The notes below the pieces were generated by a model. The model was not told the origin of the DNA and did no database searches. It worked only from the letters and a program-made list of their open reading frames with translations. The translations under genes were made by a program, and so were the position numbers. Positions 9,497 through 18,601 of a stretch of DNA of 64,000 nucleotides are shown one piece after another. The stretch's first letter is position 1; every line of letters starts with the position of its first letter. This stretch comes from Roseateles_B sp051857535 (GTDB taxonomy: Bacteria > Pseudomonadota > Gammaproteobacteria > Burkholderiales > Burkholderiaceae_C). The DNA lies in assembly GCF_051857535.1 (NCBI RefSeq), contig NZ_JBPZGY010000009.1, positions 124,001 to 188,000 on the forward strand, written 5' to 3'.

Positions 9497-9840
9497 TGTT
9501 GTCTCCATATCGTGGCGCCGATTCTCCCCGAGGCGGCAGGGCGCGCGATCAGGGGATTCGATAGCGAAACTAGAGAGAAACCCCCAGATTGCACCCTCCG
9601 GGCCTGCCGGCGATCCTGGTATCAGCTGCAAAAAATGTCACAAGCCCGGCGAGACAAGGGCTGCGCGGCACGCTACCCTGCAAGCTCGGATGGTCCAGAC
9701 CCGAGCAGCGCCCGCCTTGGCAGCAGGCGCGCCAGAGGTCACAGGGAGAGAAAGCGGCCAATCCGGGCAACTTGGTTCCTTGGCGATCCTGGCCAGTGCG
9801 CTGCGCACGGCAGGGCCGCCTGCAGCAGCAGGACTGAGCG
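9497..9840. other. Intergenic spacer between fadD and the hybrid kinase
   Basis: This 344-base divergent spacer must hold the fadD promoter and probably that of the kinase. I see no convincing sigma-70 pair, repeat or coding frame with normal composition. A short A-rich stretch (about 9628-9636) is the only base-composition feature. Confidence 0.4.
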
Positions 9841-12800
9841 ATGAAGCGATGGCATGCCGGCCTGGCCGGTCCTTTGCTCTTGTTGGCCTTGGGAGGTCTG
9901 GCCGCAGCCTGGGTCCAGCAGCGTCTGGCTCAAGCCCAGCAGGCGCAGATCGAACAACGCTTCGAAAGTGCCGCCGAGGGCGTGCTGATGGCCTTGCAGG
10001 AGCGCATGCGCACCTACGAATACGGCCTGCGCGGCGCACGTGGCGCCGTCATCGCCACCGGCCCCGAGCTCATGGACCGTCGGCGCTTCAACGCCTACAT
10101 GGCCTCCCGTGACCTGGTGCGGGAATTTCCCGGCTCCCGTGGCTTCGGGCTCATCCGGCGCGTGCCGGTGGCTGCACAGGAGGCCTTTCTGGACGCCGCC
10201 CGCGCAGATGGCTGGCCGGACTTCCAGATCCGGCAGATCAATCCCCAGGGGCAGGACCGACAGGTCATCCAGTATCTTGAGCCCGTCGAGGGCAACGAAG
10301 CCGCCATCGGCCTGGACATCATGTCCGAGCCGCACCGCCGCGACGCCGCCCAGATGGCCATTGACACCGGCGCGGCCATCCTGTCGCAACCCATCACCCT
10401 GTCACAGGCGACGCGAAAGCCCAGCCAGGGCATGCTCTTTCTCCTGCCCATCTATGGCCCTGGCCTGCCGCTGGACACCGTGACCGAGCGCCGCCGAGCG
10501 GTCTACGGCCTGGTCTACAGCCCGCTGGCCATGGACGAGATCCTGCAGAACCTGGGCGCCGTGCCCAAGGGCATGCTGCTGCGGGTGTCGGATGCTGCCC
10601 AGGCGCCGGACCTGCCGCCGCTGTTCGTCTCGGCCCGCTTCGCGCAGGCGCCCGAGGGCCTGGCCAGCATGGACCGCATCCTGTCGGTCTACGGGCGCCC
10701 CTGGCGCGTCGAGGCACGGGCCGCGGCGGACTTCATGCCTCCCGACGGCACACTGAGCCCCGGCGGCGCGGCCATCCTGGTCATGACGACCTTCAGCCTG
10801 CTGGCTCTGCTGCTGTACGTGGGGCATCTGGCCCTGCAACGCCGCCGGCAGGGCCAGGCGGGCATGGCCCGGCTGGCGGCCATCGTGGAAAGCTCCAGCG
10901 ATGCCATCGTGGGCAAGGACCTCGACGGGCGGGTGACCAGCTGGAATCCGGCGGCCGAACGCATCTTCGGCTACAGCGCCGAGCAGGCGCTGGGCATGCA
11001 GATGGCAGACCTCCTCATCCCGGACGACCTGCGGGACGAAGAACAGCGCATCCTGGCGACCGTGCGCAGCGGCGGAACAGTGCGGCATTTCGACACCGTC
11101 CGGCGCCGGCGCGACGGCCGACTGATCGATGTCGCCGTGACGGTGTCCCCGATACGAGACGCCAATGGCCTGGTGATCGGCGCCGCCAAGACCGCCCGCG
11201 ACATCACCGACGAGAAGCGCCACAACGCCCGCTTCAAGATGGCCGTGGATGCAGCCGGCATCGGCATCTGGATCTGGCAGCTGAGCGACAACCAGCTGTT
11301 CTGGGACGAGCGCATGTGCGAGCTCTACGGCCTGGCACCACAGCAGCACAGCGAAGGCCTGTTCTACGAGTACTGGCGCAAGCACGTCCATCCGGAGGAC
11401 CTGCCCGTGGCCGAGCGCAAGCTGCAGCAGTTGATCCACGGCCAGGGCGTCTACGACCCGGTCTTCCGGGTGCTGATGGACAACGGCCAGACTCGCTGGA
11501 TCAAGGCCGCCGCCATCATCGAGCGCGACCGCCAGGGCCAGCCCGTGCAGATGGTGGGCACCAACCTCGACATCAGCGCAGAGGTCGAGGCCAAGCTGCG
11601 CGTGCAGGAACTCAATGCAGACCTGGAAAGCCTGGTGCTCAAGCGCACCGCACAGCTCCAGGACGCCGTGGTGGCCGCCGAGCAGGCCAACCTGGCCAAG
11701 TCCGCCTTCCTGTCCAATATGAGCCACGAGATCCGTACGCCGCTCAATGCCATCCTGGGCCTGGCCTACCTGCTCCAGCAGCAGCGGCTGGACGGCGAGA
11801 CCGGCGAGATGGTGGGCAAGATCCACAGCGCCGGGCGAGGCCTGCTGGGCATCGTCAACGACATCCTGGACTTCAGCAAGATCGAGGCCGAGCGCCTGGA
11901 TCTGGAGCATGCGCCCTTTCGCCTCAGCGACGTGCTGGACAACCTGGCTTCCATCATGGCGCCCATGGTGGGGGCCAGGCCGGTGGAGCTGCTGATCGGC
12001 CATGCACCGACCGGCGCCGACTACCTGATCGGTGACGCCCTGCGCCTGGGCCAGGTGTTGACCAACCTGCTGGGCAACGCCCTGAAGTTCACCCACAGCG
12101 GCGAGGTGGTGCTGGACATCCGGCGCCTGGACGTCGACACCGGCACAGACGCCCCCCGCGTGCTGCGCTTCAGTGTGCGCGACACGGGCATTGGCATCCC
12201 GCTGGACAAGCAGGCATCCATCTTCGACGCATTCAACCAGGCCGACAATTCCACCACCCGCAGCTACGGCGGCACCGGGCTGGGCCTGGCCATCAGTTCG
12301 CGCCTGGTGGCCCTGATGGGCGGAAAGCTGGCGGTGCAGAGTTCCCCCGGGCAGGGCAGCGAGTTCAGCTTCGAGCTGTCGCTGAAGCCTGCCCTGGTGG
12401 AGGACTTGCCGCGCCGGACCAGCTCAGGGCTGTCGGTGCTGATCGCCGACGACCATGACCTGGCCCGCCAGGTGTTGCGCCAGACGGCCCAGGGCCTGGG
12501 CTGGCGCGCCCAGGCGGTCGAGTCTGGCGAGGCCGTGCTGGCCTGCCTGGACCAGCAGCAGCAGCAGCAGCAGGAAACCTACGACGTGCTGGTGCTGGAC
12601 TGGCGCATGCCCGGGCTGGACGGCCTGGAGACCGCGCGTCGCATCCGCGCCCGCCAGCATGACGACGGCCGCTGGCCCATCATCGTCATGGTGACCGCCC
12701 ACGACCGCAGCGAGCTGCGCGAGCAGGACCCCGGCGAACTGGTGGATGCCGTGCTGACCAAGCCCGTGACAGCTTCCAGCCTCTACGACGCCGTACTGGC

Positions 12801-13848
12801 GGCCCAGGGTCACCGGGGACAGATCGAGCACACCGAGGACGGCGATCCCGGCCTGGCGCGGCTGCAGGGCGTGCGCGTGCTGGTGGTGGACGACAGCGAC
12901 ATCAACCGCGAGGTGGCGGCCCGCATGCTTCAGCGCGAAGGCGCGGACGTCAGTCAGGCCGAGGATGGTCGCGCCGCGCTGCAACTAATGGATGGGCCGC
13001 AGGACTTCGACCTGGTCCTGATGGACATGCAGATGCCCGTCCTTGACGGCTACAGCGCCACGCGCAGCCTGCGCCAGAAGGCGCGTCATGTCCGGCTTCC
13101 CGTGCTGGCCATCAGCGCAGGCGCCTTCAAGGAACAGCGCGAACGGGCGCTGGCCGCCGGGGTGAACGGCTTTGTCGCCAAGCCCTATACCGCCGACGAG
13201 CTGGTCGACGCCATCCGACAGGCCCTTCAACAGCCCCCGCTGCCGCCCCCCGCCCATGGAGCAGCCCAGGGCGCCCCGGCGGGCCCGCAGTTGCTGAACC
13301 GCGAGCGCGGCCTGCAGTCCTTTGGCGAGGAGGCGGTCTGGCGGAGCGCGCTGCTGCGCTTTTCCAGGGCCTACCGCCACGCCGAGGCCTCGCTGGCCTC
13401 CACACATGAAGCCTGGGAAGCCCATGCCCACAAGCTGCGCGGCGCCGCAGCCCTGCTGGGGCTGGAGCAATTGGCCGCCGCCGCAGCGCACCTGGAGCAG
13501 GCCTGCACCGACACGTCGGCGCCGCTGCCCCAGCCAGCCATGAAGGGCCTGCAGCAGGCCCTGCAGCAGGCCTTCCAGCTGATCGAGGAATCCCCGGACC
13601 TGGCCCCACCCCCCGCAGACACAAGGTCGGCCCGCCCCAGCGACGGGCAGGCCACCGCCCGGCTTCGCGCTGCCCTGGAGAGCGACGACTACGACCACTT
13701 TGCCCAGGCCCTGTCCCAATGCGAGGGCCAGTTGGGCCCCGAACTGCTGGCAGCACTGGACCGATGCCTGGCCAGCTACGACTTCCGTGGCGCCCGACTC
13801 ATCTTTGATGCCGCGAGCCGCGGCCCCGTTCTGGAAAGGGAGAATTGA
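9841..13848 (+). CDS. CHASE-domain hybrid histidine kinase with two receivers and Hpt
   Basis: A 1335-residue membrane sensor. Residues 5-25 form the first membrane segment. A periplasmic CHASE domain (about 45-270) and a second membrane segment (about 310-330) follow. Then come a PAS domain (about 345-460), a second PAS/PAC (about 465-585), and a HisKA domain with phospho-accepting H629 in SHEIRTPLNAILG. An HATPase domain carries FDAFNQADNSTTRSYGGTGLGL-type N/G boxes. Two receiver domains have D920 and D1062, and a C-terminal Hpt domain has H1197 in HKLRGAAALLG. All elements of an internal phosphorelay are present. The next gene, a REC-HD-GYP protein, starts two bases after the stop and is the likely output. 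A seven-glutamine run sits in receiver 1. Confidence 0.95.
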   Translation: MKRWHAGLAGPLLLLALGGLAAAWVQQRLAQAQQAQIEQRFESAAEGVLMALQERMRTYEYGLRGARGAVIATGPELMDRRRFNAYMASRDLVREFPGSRGFGLIRRVPVAAQEAFLDAARADGWPDFQIRQINPQGQDRQVIQYLEPVEGNEAAIGLDIMSEPHRRDAAQMAIDTGAAILSQPITLSQATRKPSQGMLFLLPIYGPGLPLDTVTERRRAVYGLVYSPLAMDEILQNLGAVPKGMLLRVSDAAQAPDLPPLFVSARFAQAPEGLASMDRILSVYGRPWRVEARAAADFMPPDGTLSPGGAAILVMTTFSLLALLLYVGHLALQRRRQGQAGMARLAAIVESSSDAIVGKDLDGRVTSWNPAAERIFGYSAEQALGMQMADLLIPDDLRDEEQRILATVRSGGTVRHFDTVRRRRDGRLIDVAVTVSPIRDANGLVIGAAKTARDITDEKRHNARFKMAVDAAGIGIWIWQLSDNQLFWDERMCELYGLAPQQHSEGLFYEYWRKHVHPEDLPVAERKLQQLIHGQGVYDPVFRVLMDNGQTRWIKAAAIIERDRQGQPVQMVGTNLDISAEVEAKLRVQELNADLESLVLKRTAQLQDAVVAAEQANLAKSAFLSNMSHEIRTPLNAILGLAYLLQQQRLDGETGEMVGKIHSAGRGLLGIVNDILDFSKIEAERLDLEHAPFRLSDVLDNLASIMAPMVGARPVELLIGHAPTGADYLIGDALRLGQVLTNLLGNALKFTHSGEVVLDIRRLDVDTGTDAPRVLRFSVRDTGIGIPLDKQASIFDAFNQADNSTTRSYGGTGLGLAISSRLVALMGGKLAVQSSPGQGSEFSFELSLKPALVEDLPRRTSSGLSVLIADDHDLARQVLRQTAQGLGWRAQAVESGEAVLACLDQQQQQQQETYDVLVLDWRMPGLDGLETARRIRARQHDDGRWPIIVMVTAHDRSELREQDPGELVDAVLTKPVTASSLYDAVLAAQGHRGQIEHTEDGDPGLARLQGVRVLVVDDSDINREVAARMLQREGADVSQAEDGRAALQLMDGPQDFDLVLMDMQMPVLDGYSATRSLRQKARHVRLPVLAISAGAFKEQRERALAAGVNGFVAKPYTADELVDAIRQALQQPPLPPPAHGAAQGAPAGPQLLNRERGLQSFGEEAVWRSALLRFSRAYRHAEASLASTHEAWEAHAHKLRGAAALLGLEQLAAAAAHLEQACTDTSAPLPQPAMKGLQQALQQAFQLIEESPDLAPPPADTRSARPSDGQATARLRAALESDDYDHFAQALSQCEGQLGPELLAALDRCLASYDFRGARLIFDAASRGPVLEREN
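12553..12573 (+). repeat. (CAG)7 trinucleotide repeat inside the hybrid kinase
   Basis: Seven perfect CAG units encode seven glutamines in the first receiver domain, before the strand carrying D920. Length changes by slippage would keep the frame and only lengthen or shorten a surface loop. Confidence 0.9.
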
Positions 13849-13850
13849 AC

Positions 13851-14861
13851 ATGCCTCAAGGCCCCATCCTGGTCGTCGACGACGAGCCCATCAACCTGGA
13901 TGCCATGCGCCTGGCCCTGGGTGCCGTGCACAAGCTGGTCTATGCCCGCGACGGCGGCAGTGCGCTGGAGGCCATCGCCAAGCACAAGCCGGCACTGGTG
14001 CTGCTGGACATCCGCATGCCGGGCATGGACGGCTACGAGGTCTGCCGCGCCATCAAGGCGAACCCGGCGACCGAATACCTGCCGGTGATCTTCGTCACCA
14101 GCCTCTCCGACGTAGGCGACGAGGCCCGCGGCTTCGAGGCCGGCGGCGTGGACTTCATCGTCAAGCCCATCTCGCCCCTGGTCGTGCGAGCCCGGGTGCA
14201 GACGCATCTGTCCCTGGTGCGCCACAGCCGCCTGGAACGCAGCCACCGCGATGCGATCTACATGCTCAGCGAGGCCGGTCACTTCAATGACAAGGACACA
14301 GGCGCCCACGTCTGGCGCATGGCGGCCTATTCCGCCGAGCTGGCACGCGCGGCCGGCTGGAGCGTGGAGAGCTGCCGCCTGATGGAGCTGGCCGCCCCCC
14401 TGCATGACACCGGCAAGATCGGCGTGCCCGACGCCGTCCTGGGCAAGCCCGGCCCGCTGGACGAGGATGAATGGGTGCTGATGCGCCGGCACCCCCTGAT
14501 CGGACACGAGATCCTGTCCAGGAGCGCCGCGCCCGTGTTCCAGATGGCCGCCGAGATCGCCCTGCACCACCACGAGAAATGGGATGGCAGCGGCTACCCG
14601 CATGGCATCGCGGGCACCGCCATCCCTGAGTCAGCCCGCATCGTGGCCATCGCCGATGTCTACGATGCCTTGACCATGAAGCGCGCCTACAAGGAAGCCT
14701 GGCCAGCGGAACAGGCCCTGGCCTGCATCGCCGAGCAGCAGGGGCGGCATTTCGACCCCCGCCTGGCCGGCCTATTCCTGACGCTGGCGCCCAAGCTGGC
14801 TGACATCCAGCGCCGCTGGCAGCATCAGCTGACGCCGCCGCGGCCACCCATGGTGGCCTGA
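13851..14861 (+). CDS. Response regulator with HD-GYP domain (c-di-GMP phosphodiesterase)
   Basis: A 336-residue protein of RpfG type. The receiver domain (about 1-125) has the acidic pair in VVDDEPIN and phospho-acceptor D53 in LLDIRMPGMDG. The HD-GYP domain (about 140-325) has H185-D186 in LHDTGKIG and G248-Y249-P250 in DGSGYP, the residues that bind metals and c-di-GMP. It should hydrolyse c-di-GMP under control of phosphorylation. The ATG at 13851 follows GGGAGA and lies two bases after the kinase stop, indicating translational coupling. A TTG at 13845 overlapping the kinase stop is less likely. Confidence 0.95.
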   Translation: MPQGPILVVDDEPINLDAMRLALGAVHKLVYARDGGSALEAIAKHKPALVLLDIRMPGMDGYEVCRAIKANPATEYLPVIFVTSLSDVGDEARGFEAGGVDFIVKPISPLVVRARVQTHLSLVRHSRLERSHRDAIYMLSEAGHFNDKDTGAHVWRMAAYSAELARAAGWSVESCRLMELAAPLHDTGKIGVPDAVLGKPGPLDEDEWVLMRRHPLIGHEILSRSAAPVFQMAAEIALHHHEKWDGSGYPHGIAGTAIPESARIVAIADVYDALTMKRAYKEAWPAEQALACIAEQQGRHFDPRLAGLFLTLAPKLADIQRRWQHQLTPPRPPMVA

Positions 14862-14891
14862 GCCCGCCCCCTGCCGCGGGTCCGACGTCGC

Positions 14892-16829
14892 TCAGCGCGG
14901 GACCACCGGGATGCGCAGCTGCAACTCGCAGCCCGGACGCTCGCTGCCCGGGTCCACCTCGCGCCAGCTGATCTGCGCCCCGATGCGTTCGGCGCGCTTG
15001 CGCATGCCCTTGAGCCCCTGCCCCTCGCGACGGCTGTCGCGCAGGCCCAGGCCGTCGTCGCTGATGCTCAGCAGCACGGCGGCGCCGTCGTCCACGACGC
15101 GGGTGGCAAAGCGCACCCGGCCGGCCTGCGCATGGTGCAGCACATTGCTCAGCGCCTCCTGAACGATGCGCACCAGATCCCGGCCCTGGGCACCCATGAG
15201 GCGTGGCAGGTGCGGCGTGTCCTGGAGCTGCCATTCCAGCTGCAGCCCGGCCGAGCGCAGGCGGTCCTGCAGGCGGTGGCGCACATTGGCCAGCAACAGG
15301 CCCAGGTCGCCGTCGTCCACCGTCATTGCATCGATGGTCAGACGCATCTCGGCAATGCAGTCGTCCAGCAGGGCCACGAGGGTGTCGGTGTCCATGCCCT
15401 GGCGCGCGCCCAGCTTGGCCATCAGCAGCTGCGAACCCAGGCCATCGTGCATTTCCTGCAGCAGGCGCTCGCGCTCCTGGGCGGCCACACGCAGCTGCTC
15501 GCTGCGTTGCAGGTCCTGATAGCGGGCCTCCAGCTCGCGGCTGCGTGCGGCCAGTGCCTCCTCCAGCGCCTGGCGCGAGCGCGCCTGGGCGCGCAGCGAG
15601 GCCACGAAGCGGCGCTGCAGCACATAGCCCGCCATGCCCACCACGGCCGCATAGCCGGCCACATTGATGTCGACCAGCGGGAAGCTGCCTTCGTCGATCA
15701 GCGCGAAGTAGCCCACATAGGCCCAGCAGAAGAAGGCCAGCCCGAGGCTCGCCGCAGCGAGGCCATGCGCGACCTGGCCGCTGCGCAGCGCCGCACGCAG
15801 CACGACGCCCCAGGCGCCAATCATCACCACGCCGCGGCTGCCCAGGGCCCACCAGGGCCAGAGGTTCTCGAAGGCATCCCAGACCGAGCCGTGGTAGGCC
15901 GCCCAGAGGTCGATGGGCAGGGCGATGACCATGAAGGCCAGGGCCAGGCGCCGCCCCCAGGAATCACCCGGGGCGAACCACTGCACCACCAGCAGCAGCA
16001 TGAGGCCCCGGGCCAGGATGTCGGCGGCGTCCAGGATCATGCGCCACCACGGCAGGGGCACAGGCGCCACGCTCAGATAGGGCAGCAGGAGCAGGGCCGC
16101 GCTGAGGGCATAGACCCCAGTCAGGCCATAGATCCACTCCTGGCGCAGCGCCAGCCAGACCAGCAGCAGGAAGAGCCCCAGCAGGGCCGCGCTGAGGGCC
16201 GTCAGCAGGCGGGCACTCTGCCAGAAGTCCCGCGCCTGCTGCAGCTGGCGCATCTGGGTCGCCGGCCCCATCTGCACCACGGACAGGGTGCCCATCTGGT
16301 CCCCGGTGGCTCCCAGGTGCATCGCCAGGCGGTGCTCGCCGGCCTCCAGCATGGCCGGGGGGACGTTGATCAGCACGCCGCTGCTGCCCAGGCGCAGCCC
16401 GCGGTACATGGGTTCCAGCTCCAGGCCCTGCTGGGAGCGCGCCAGCAGCTTGCCGTCGAGGTAGAGGTTGAGATCGGGGCTGTGCGTGAAGGCCACCAGC
16501 CAGGGCTCGTGCACGCCCTCGGCCAGCTTGAAGTCCAGCAGGTACCAACCCGCCTCACTGCCCTCGGTGCGCACATCGGGCAGCTGCATGGCCTCGGCCT
16601 TCTCCGGCAGGGGCTGCCCGGCCAGCAGGGGCGGCGGGCCAAGCTTGTCCTCCATCCACTGTCCATCCACCAGGCGCATCACCTGGGGCATGTTCAGGGG
16701 ACCCAGGCGCAAGGACAGCCAGTGCAGACCGGCCAGCGCCAGCAGGGGCAACAGCACGCCCAGCAAGAGTGCGCGCAGGCGGCTTGTCCGCGTCACCACC
16801 CGCGGCTGCGGGGTGGAGGACTCAGCCAT
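14892..16829 (-). CDS. 7TM-type sensor histidine kinase (NarL family)
   Basis: A 645-residue protein. After a first membrane segment (about 20-40), a periplasmic beta-rich domain (about 45-200) resembles the 7TMR-DISM extracellular module. Seven membrane segments follow (about 205-410), then a coiled coil (about 415-455) and a HisKA_3 dimerisation segment with H461 in EMHDGLGSQL. The HATPase region contains EALSNVLHHA and DDGLGL. No partner response regulator is adjacent, so it is either an orphan or pairs at a distance. It converges on the HD-GYP gene. Confidence 0.9.
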   Translation of the reverse strand: MAESSTPQPRVVTRTSRLRALLLGVLLPLLALAGLHWLSLRLGPLNMPQVMRLVDGQWMEDKLGPPPLLAGQPLPEKAEAMQLPDVRTEGSEAGWYLLDFKLAEGVHEPWLVAFTHSPDLNLYLDGKLLARSQQGLELEPMYRGLRLGSSGVLINVPPAMLEAGEHRLAMHLGATGDQMGTLSVVQMGPATQMRQLQQARDFWQSARLLTALSAALLGLFLLLVWLALRQEWIYGLTGVYALSAALLLLPYLSVAPVPLPWWRMILDAADILARGLMLLLVVQWFAPGDSWGRRLALAFMVIALPIDLWAAYHGSVWDAFENLWPWWALGSRGVVMIGAWGVVLRAALRSGQVAHGLAAASLGLAFFCWAYVGYFALIDEGSFPLVDINVAGYAAVVGMAGYVLQRRFVASLRAQARSRQALEEALAARSRELEARYQDLQRSEQLRVAAQERERLLQEMHDGLGSQLLMAKLGARQGMDTDTLVALLDDCIAEMRLTIDAMTVDDGDLGLLLANVRHRLQDRLRSAGLQLEWQLQDTPHLPRLMGAQGRDLVRIVQEALSNVLHHAQAGRVRFATRVVDDGAAVLLSISDDGLGLRDSRREGQGLKGMRKRAERIGAQISWREVDPGSERPGCELQLRIPVVPR

Positions 16830-16847
16830 GACTCGATTCCATCGTCG

Positions 16848-18272
16848 CTATTCGATCGCCTTCACCATGTCCTCGACGACCTTCTTCGCGTCGCCGAACA
16901 CCATGAGCGTCTTGTCCATGTAAAAGAGCTCATTGTCCAACCCCGCGTAACCGGCAGCCATGGAGCGTTTGTTGACGATCACGGTCTTGGCCTTGTAGGC
17001 CTCCAGGATGGGCATGCCGTAGATGGGGCTGCCCTTCTGGTGGGCAGCAGGGTTCACCACATCGTTGGCGCCCAGGATGATGGCGACATCGGCCTGGCCG
17101 AACTCGGCGTTGATGTCCTCCATCTCGAAGACTTGGTCATAGGGCACCTCGGCCTCGGCCAGCAGCACGTTCATGTGCCCTGGCATGCGGCCCGCCACCG
17201 GGTGGATGGCGTACTTGACGCTGACACCCTTCTCCGTGAGCTTGGCCGCCAGCTCCTTCACCGCGTGCTGGGCGCGGGCCACGGCCAGACCGTAGCCCGG
17301 GACGATGATCACGCTCTCCGCATTGCCCATGATGAAGGCGGCGTCGTCCGCACTGCCGCTCTTGACCGCGCGCTGCACGGCGCCGCCCGTCGCGGCCGCC
17401 GAGGCATCGCCGCCGAAGCCGCCCAGGATCACGTTGAAGAAGGAGCGGTTCATGGCCTTGCACATGATGTAGCTCAGGATGGCCCCCGAGCTGCCCACCA
17501 GCGAGCCGGCGATGATCAGCATGCTGTTGTTGAGCGAGAAGCCGATGCCTGCCGCTGCCCAACCCGAATAGCTGTTGAGCATGGACACCACCACCGGCAT
17601 GTCCGCCCCGCCGATCGGGATGATCAGCAGCACGCCCAGCACAAAGCCCAGGGCCAGCACCAGGCCGAAGTCCATCCAGCTCTGGGAGTGCCAGAAGCCG
17701 AAGATGAAGAAGAGCGAGGCCACGCCCAGGGCCAGGTTGAGCCAGTGCTGGCCGGCAAAGACCACCGGCGCTCCCTGGAACAGGCGGAACTTGTACTTGC
17801 CGCTGAGCTTGCCGAAGGCGATCACCGAGCCGCTGAAGGTGATCGCGCCGATGAAGGCCCCCAGCGCCAGCTCGATGCGGTTGCCACCGGGGATGCTGCC
17901 CATGGGGCCAGCGATGCCGAAGGCCGCCGGCTCCAGCACGGCCGCCGCTGCGATGCAGACCGCGGCCAAGCCGATCATGCTGTGCATGAAGGCCACCAGC
18001 TCGGGCATCTTGGTCATCTCGACCTTCTGCGCCATGTAGGCGCCCGTGCCGCCGCCGATGAGCAGCCCCACCAGCACATAGCTCAGCCCGAAGGCATCGC
18101 CATGGGCCAGCTTGACGATGAGCGCTGCCGTCGTCCCGGCGGCAATGGTCATGCCCACCATGCCGAAGACATTGCCGCGGATGGAGGTCGTCGGGTGCGA
18201 CAGGCCCTTCAAGGCCTGGATGAAGCAGACGCTGGCCAGCAGGTACAGCAGCGTGACGAGGTTCATGCTCAT
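16848..18272 (-). CDS. pntB: NAD(P) transhydrogenase subunit beta
   Basis: A 474-residue inner-membrane subunit of the proton-translocating transhydrogenase, which reduces NADP+ with NADH using the proton gradient. About eight to nine membrane segments fill the first 270 residues. The C-terminal NADP(H)-binding domain III carries VPGYGLAVARAQ, AIHPVAGRMPGHMNVLLAEA and ILGANDVVNPAA. Its start overlaps the end of pntAB by four bases (ATGA), and the three pnt genes form one operon. Confidence 0.97.
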   Translation of the reverse strand: MSMNLVTLLYLLASVCFIQALKGLSHPTTSIRGNVFGMVGMTIAAGTTAALIVKLAHGDAFGLSYVLVGLLIGGGTGAYMAQKVEMTKMPELVAFMHSMIGLAAVCIAAAAVLEPAAFGIAGPMGSIPGGNRIELALGAFIGAITFSGSVIAFGKLSGKYKFRLFQGAPVVFAGQHWLNLALGVASLFFIFGFWHSQSWMDFGLVLALGFVLGVLLIIPIGGADMPVVVSMLNSYSGWAAAGIGFSLNNSMLIIAGSLVGSSGAILSYIMCKAMNRSFFNVILGGFGGDASAAATGGAVQRAVKSGSADDAAFIMGNAESVIIVPGYGLAVARAQHAVKELAAKLTEKGVSVKYAIHPVAGRMPGHMNVLLAEAEVPYDQVFEMEDINAEFGQADVAIILGANDVVNPAAHQKGSPIYGMPILEAYKAKTVIVNKRSMAAGYAGLDNELFYMDKTLMVFGDAKKVVEDMVKAIE

Positions 18273-18583
18273 GCCTGGCCCTCCTTCTTGGCGGGCGACT
18301 TTTTCCTGAACATCTCCAGCATCCGCCGCGTCACGAGGAAGCCGCCAAAGACGTTGACCGCCGCCAGGGCCACGGCCAGGGTGCCGAGCACCTTGCCCAT
18401 GTCGGTGCGGGTGAGCGCCGCGGCCAGCATGGCCCCGACGATGACGATGGCCGAGATGGCGTTGGTCACGGCCATCAGCGGCGTGTGCAGGGCCGGCGTG
18501 ACGGTCCAGACCACGTGGTAGCCCACGTAGATGGCCAGCACGAAGATGATGAGATTGATGATGGTGTGGTCGATGGCTTCCAT
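18269..18583 (-). CDS. pntAB: NAD(P) transhydrogenase subunit alpha part 2 (membrane part)
   Basis: A 104-residue hydrophobic protein with three to four membrane segments. It corresponds to the C-terminal membrane portion of the single-chain E. coli PntA. In this organism alpha is split into pntAA and pntAB, as in Rhodospirillum and many betaproteobacteria. It is 18 bases downstream of pntAA and overlaps pntB by four bases. Confidence 0.95.
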   Translation of the reverse strand: MEAIDHTIINLIIFVLAIYVGYHVVWTVTPALHTPLMAVTNAISAIVIVGAMLAAALTRTDMGKVLGTLAVALAAVNVFGGFLVTRRMLEMFRKKSPAKKEGQA

Positions 18584-18601
18584 GGCCTCAGCTCCTCTTT
18601 G

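Noticed and set aside
7820..9844. 674-codon plus-strand frame opposite fadD
   Set aside because: Shadow of fadD; low-complexity His/Gln/Gly-rich translation and no family resemblance.
15132..18521. 1129-codon plus-strand frame across the histidine kinase and pnt genes
   Set aside because: Runs antisense through two unrelated, well-recognised genes; a composition artefact.
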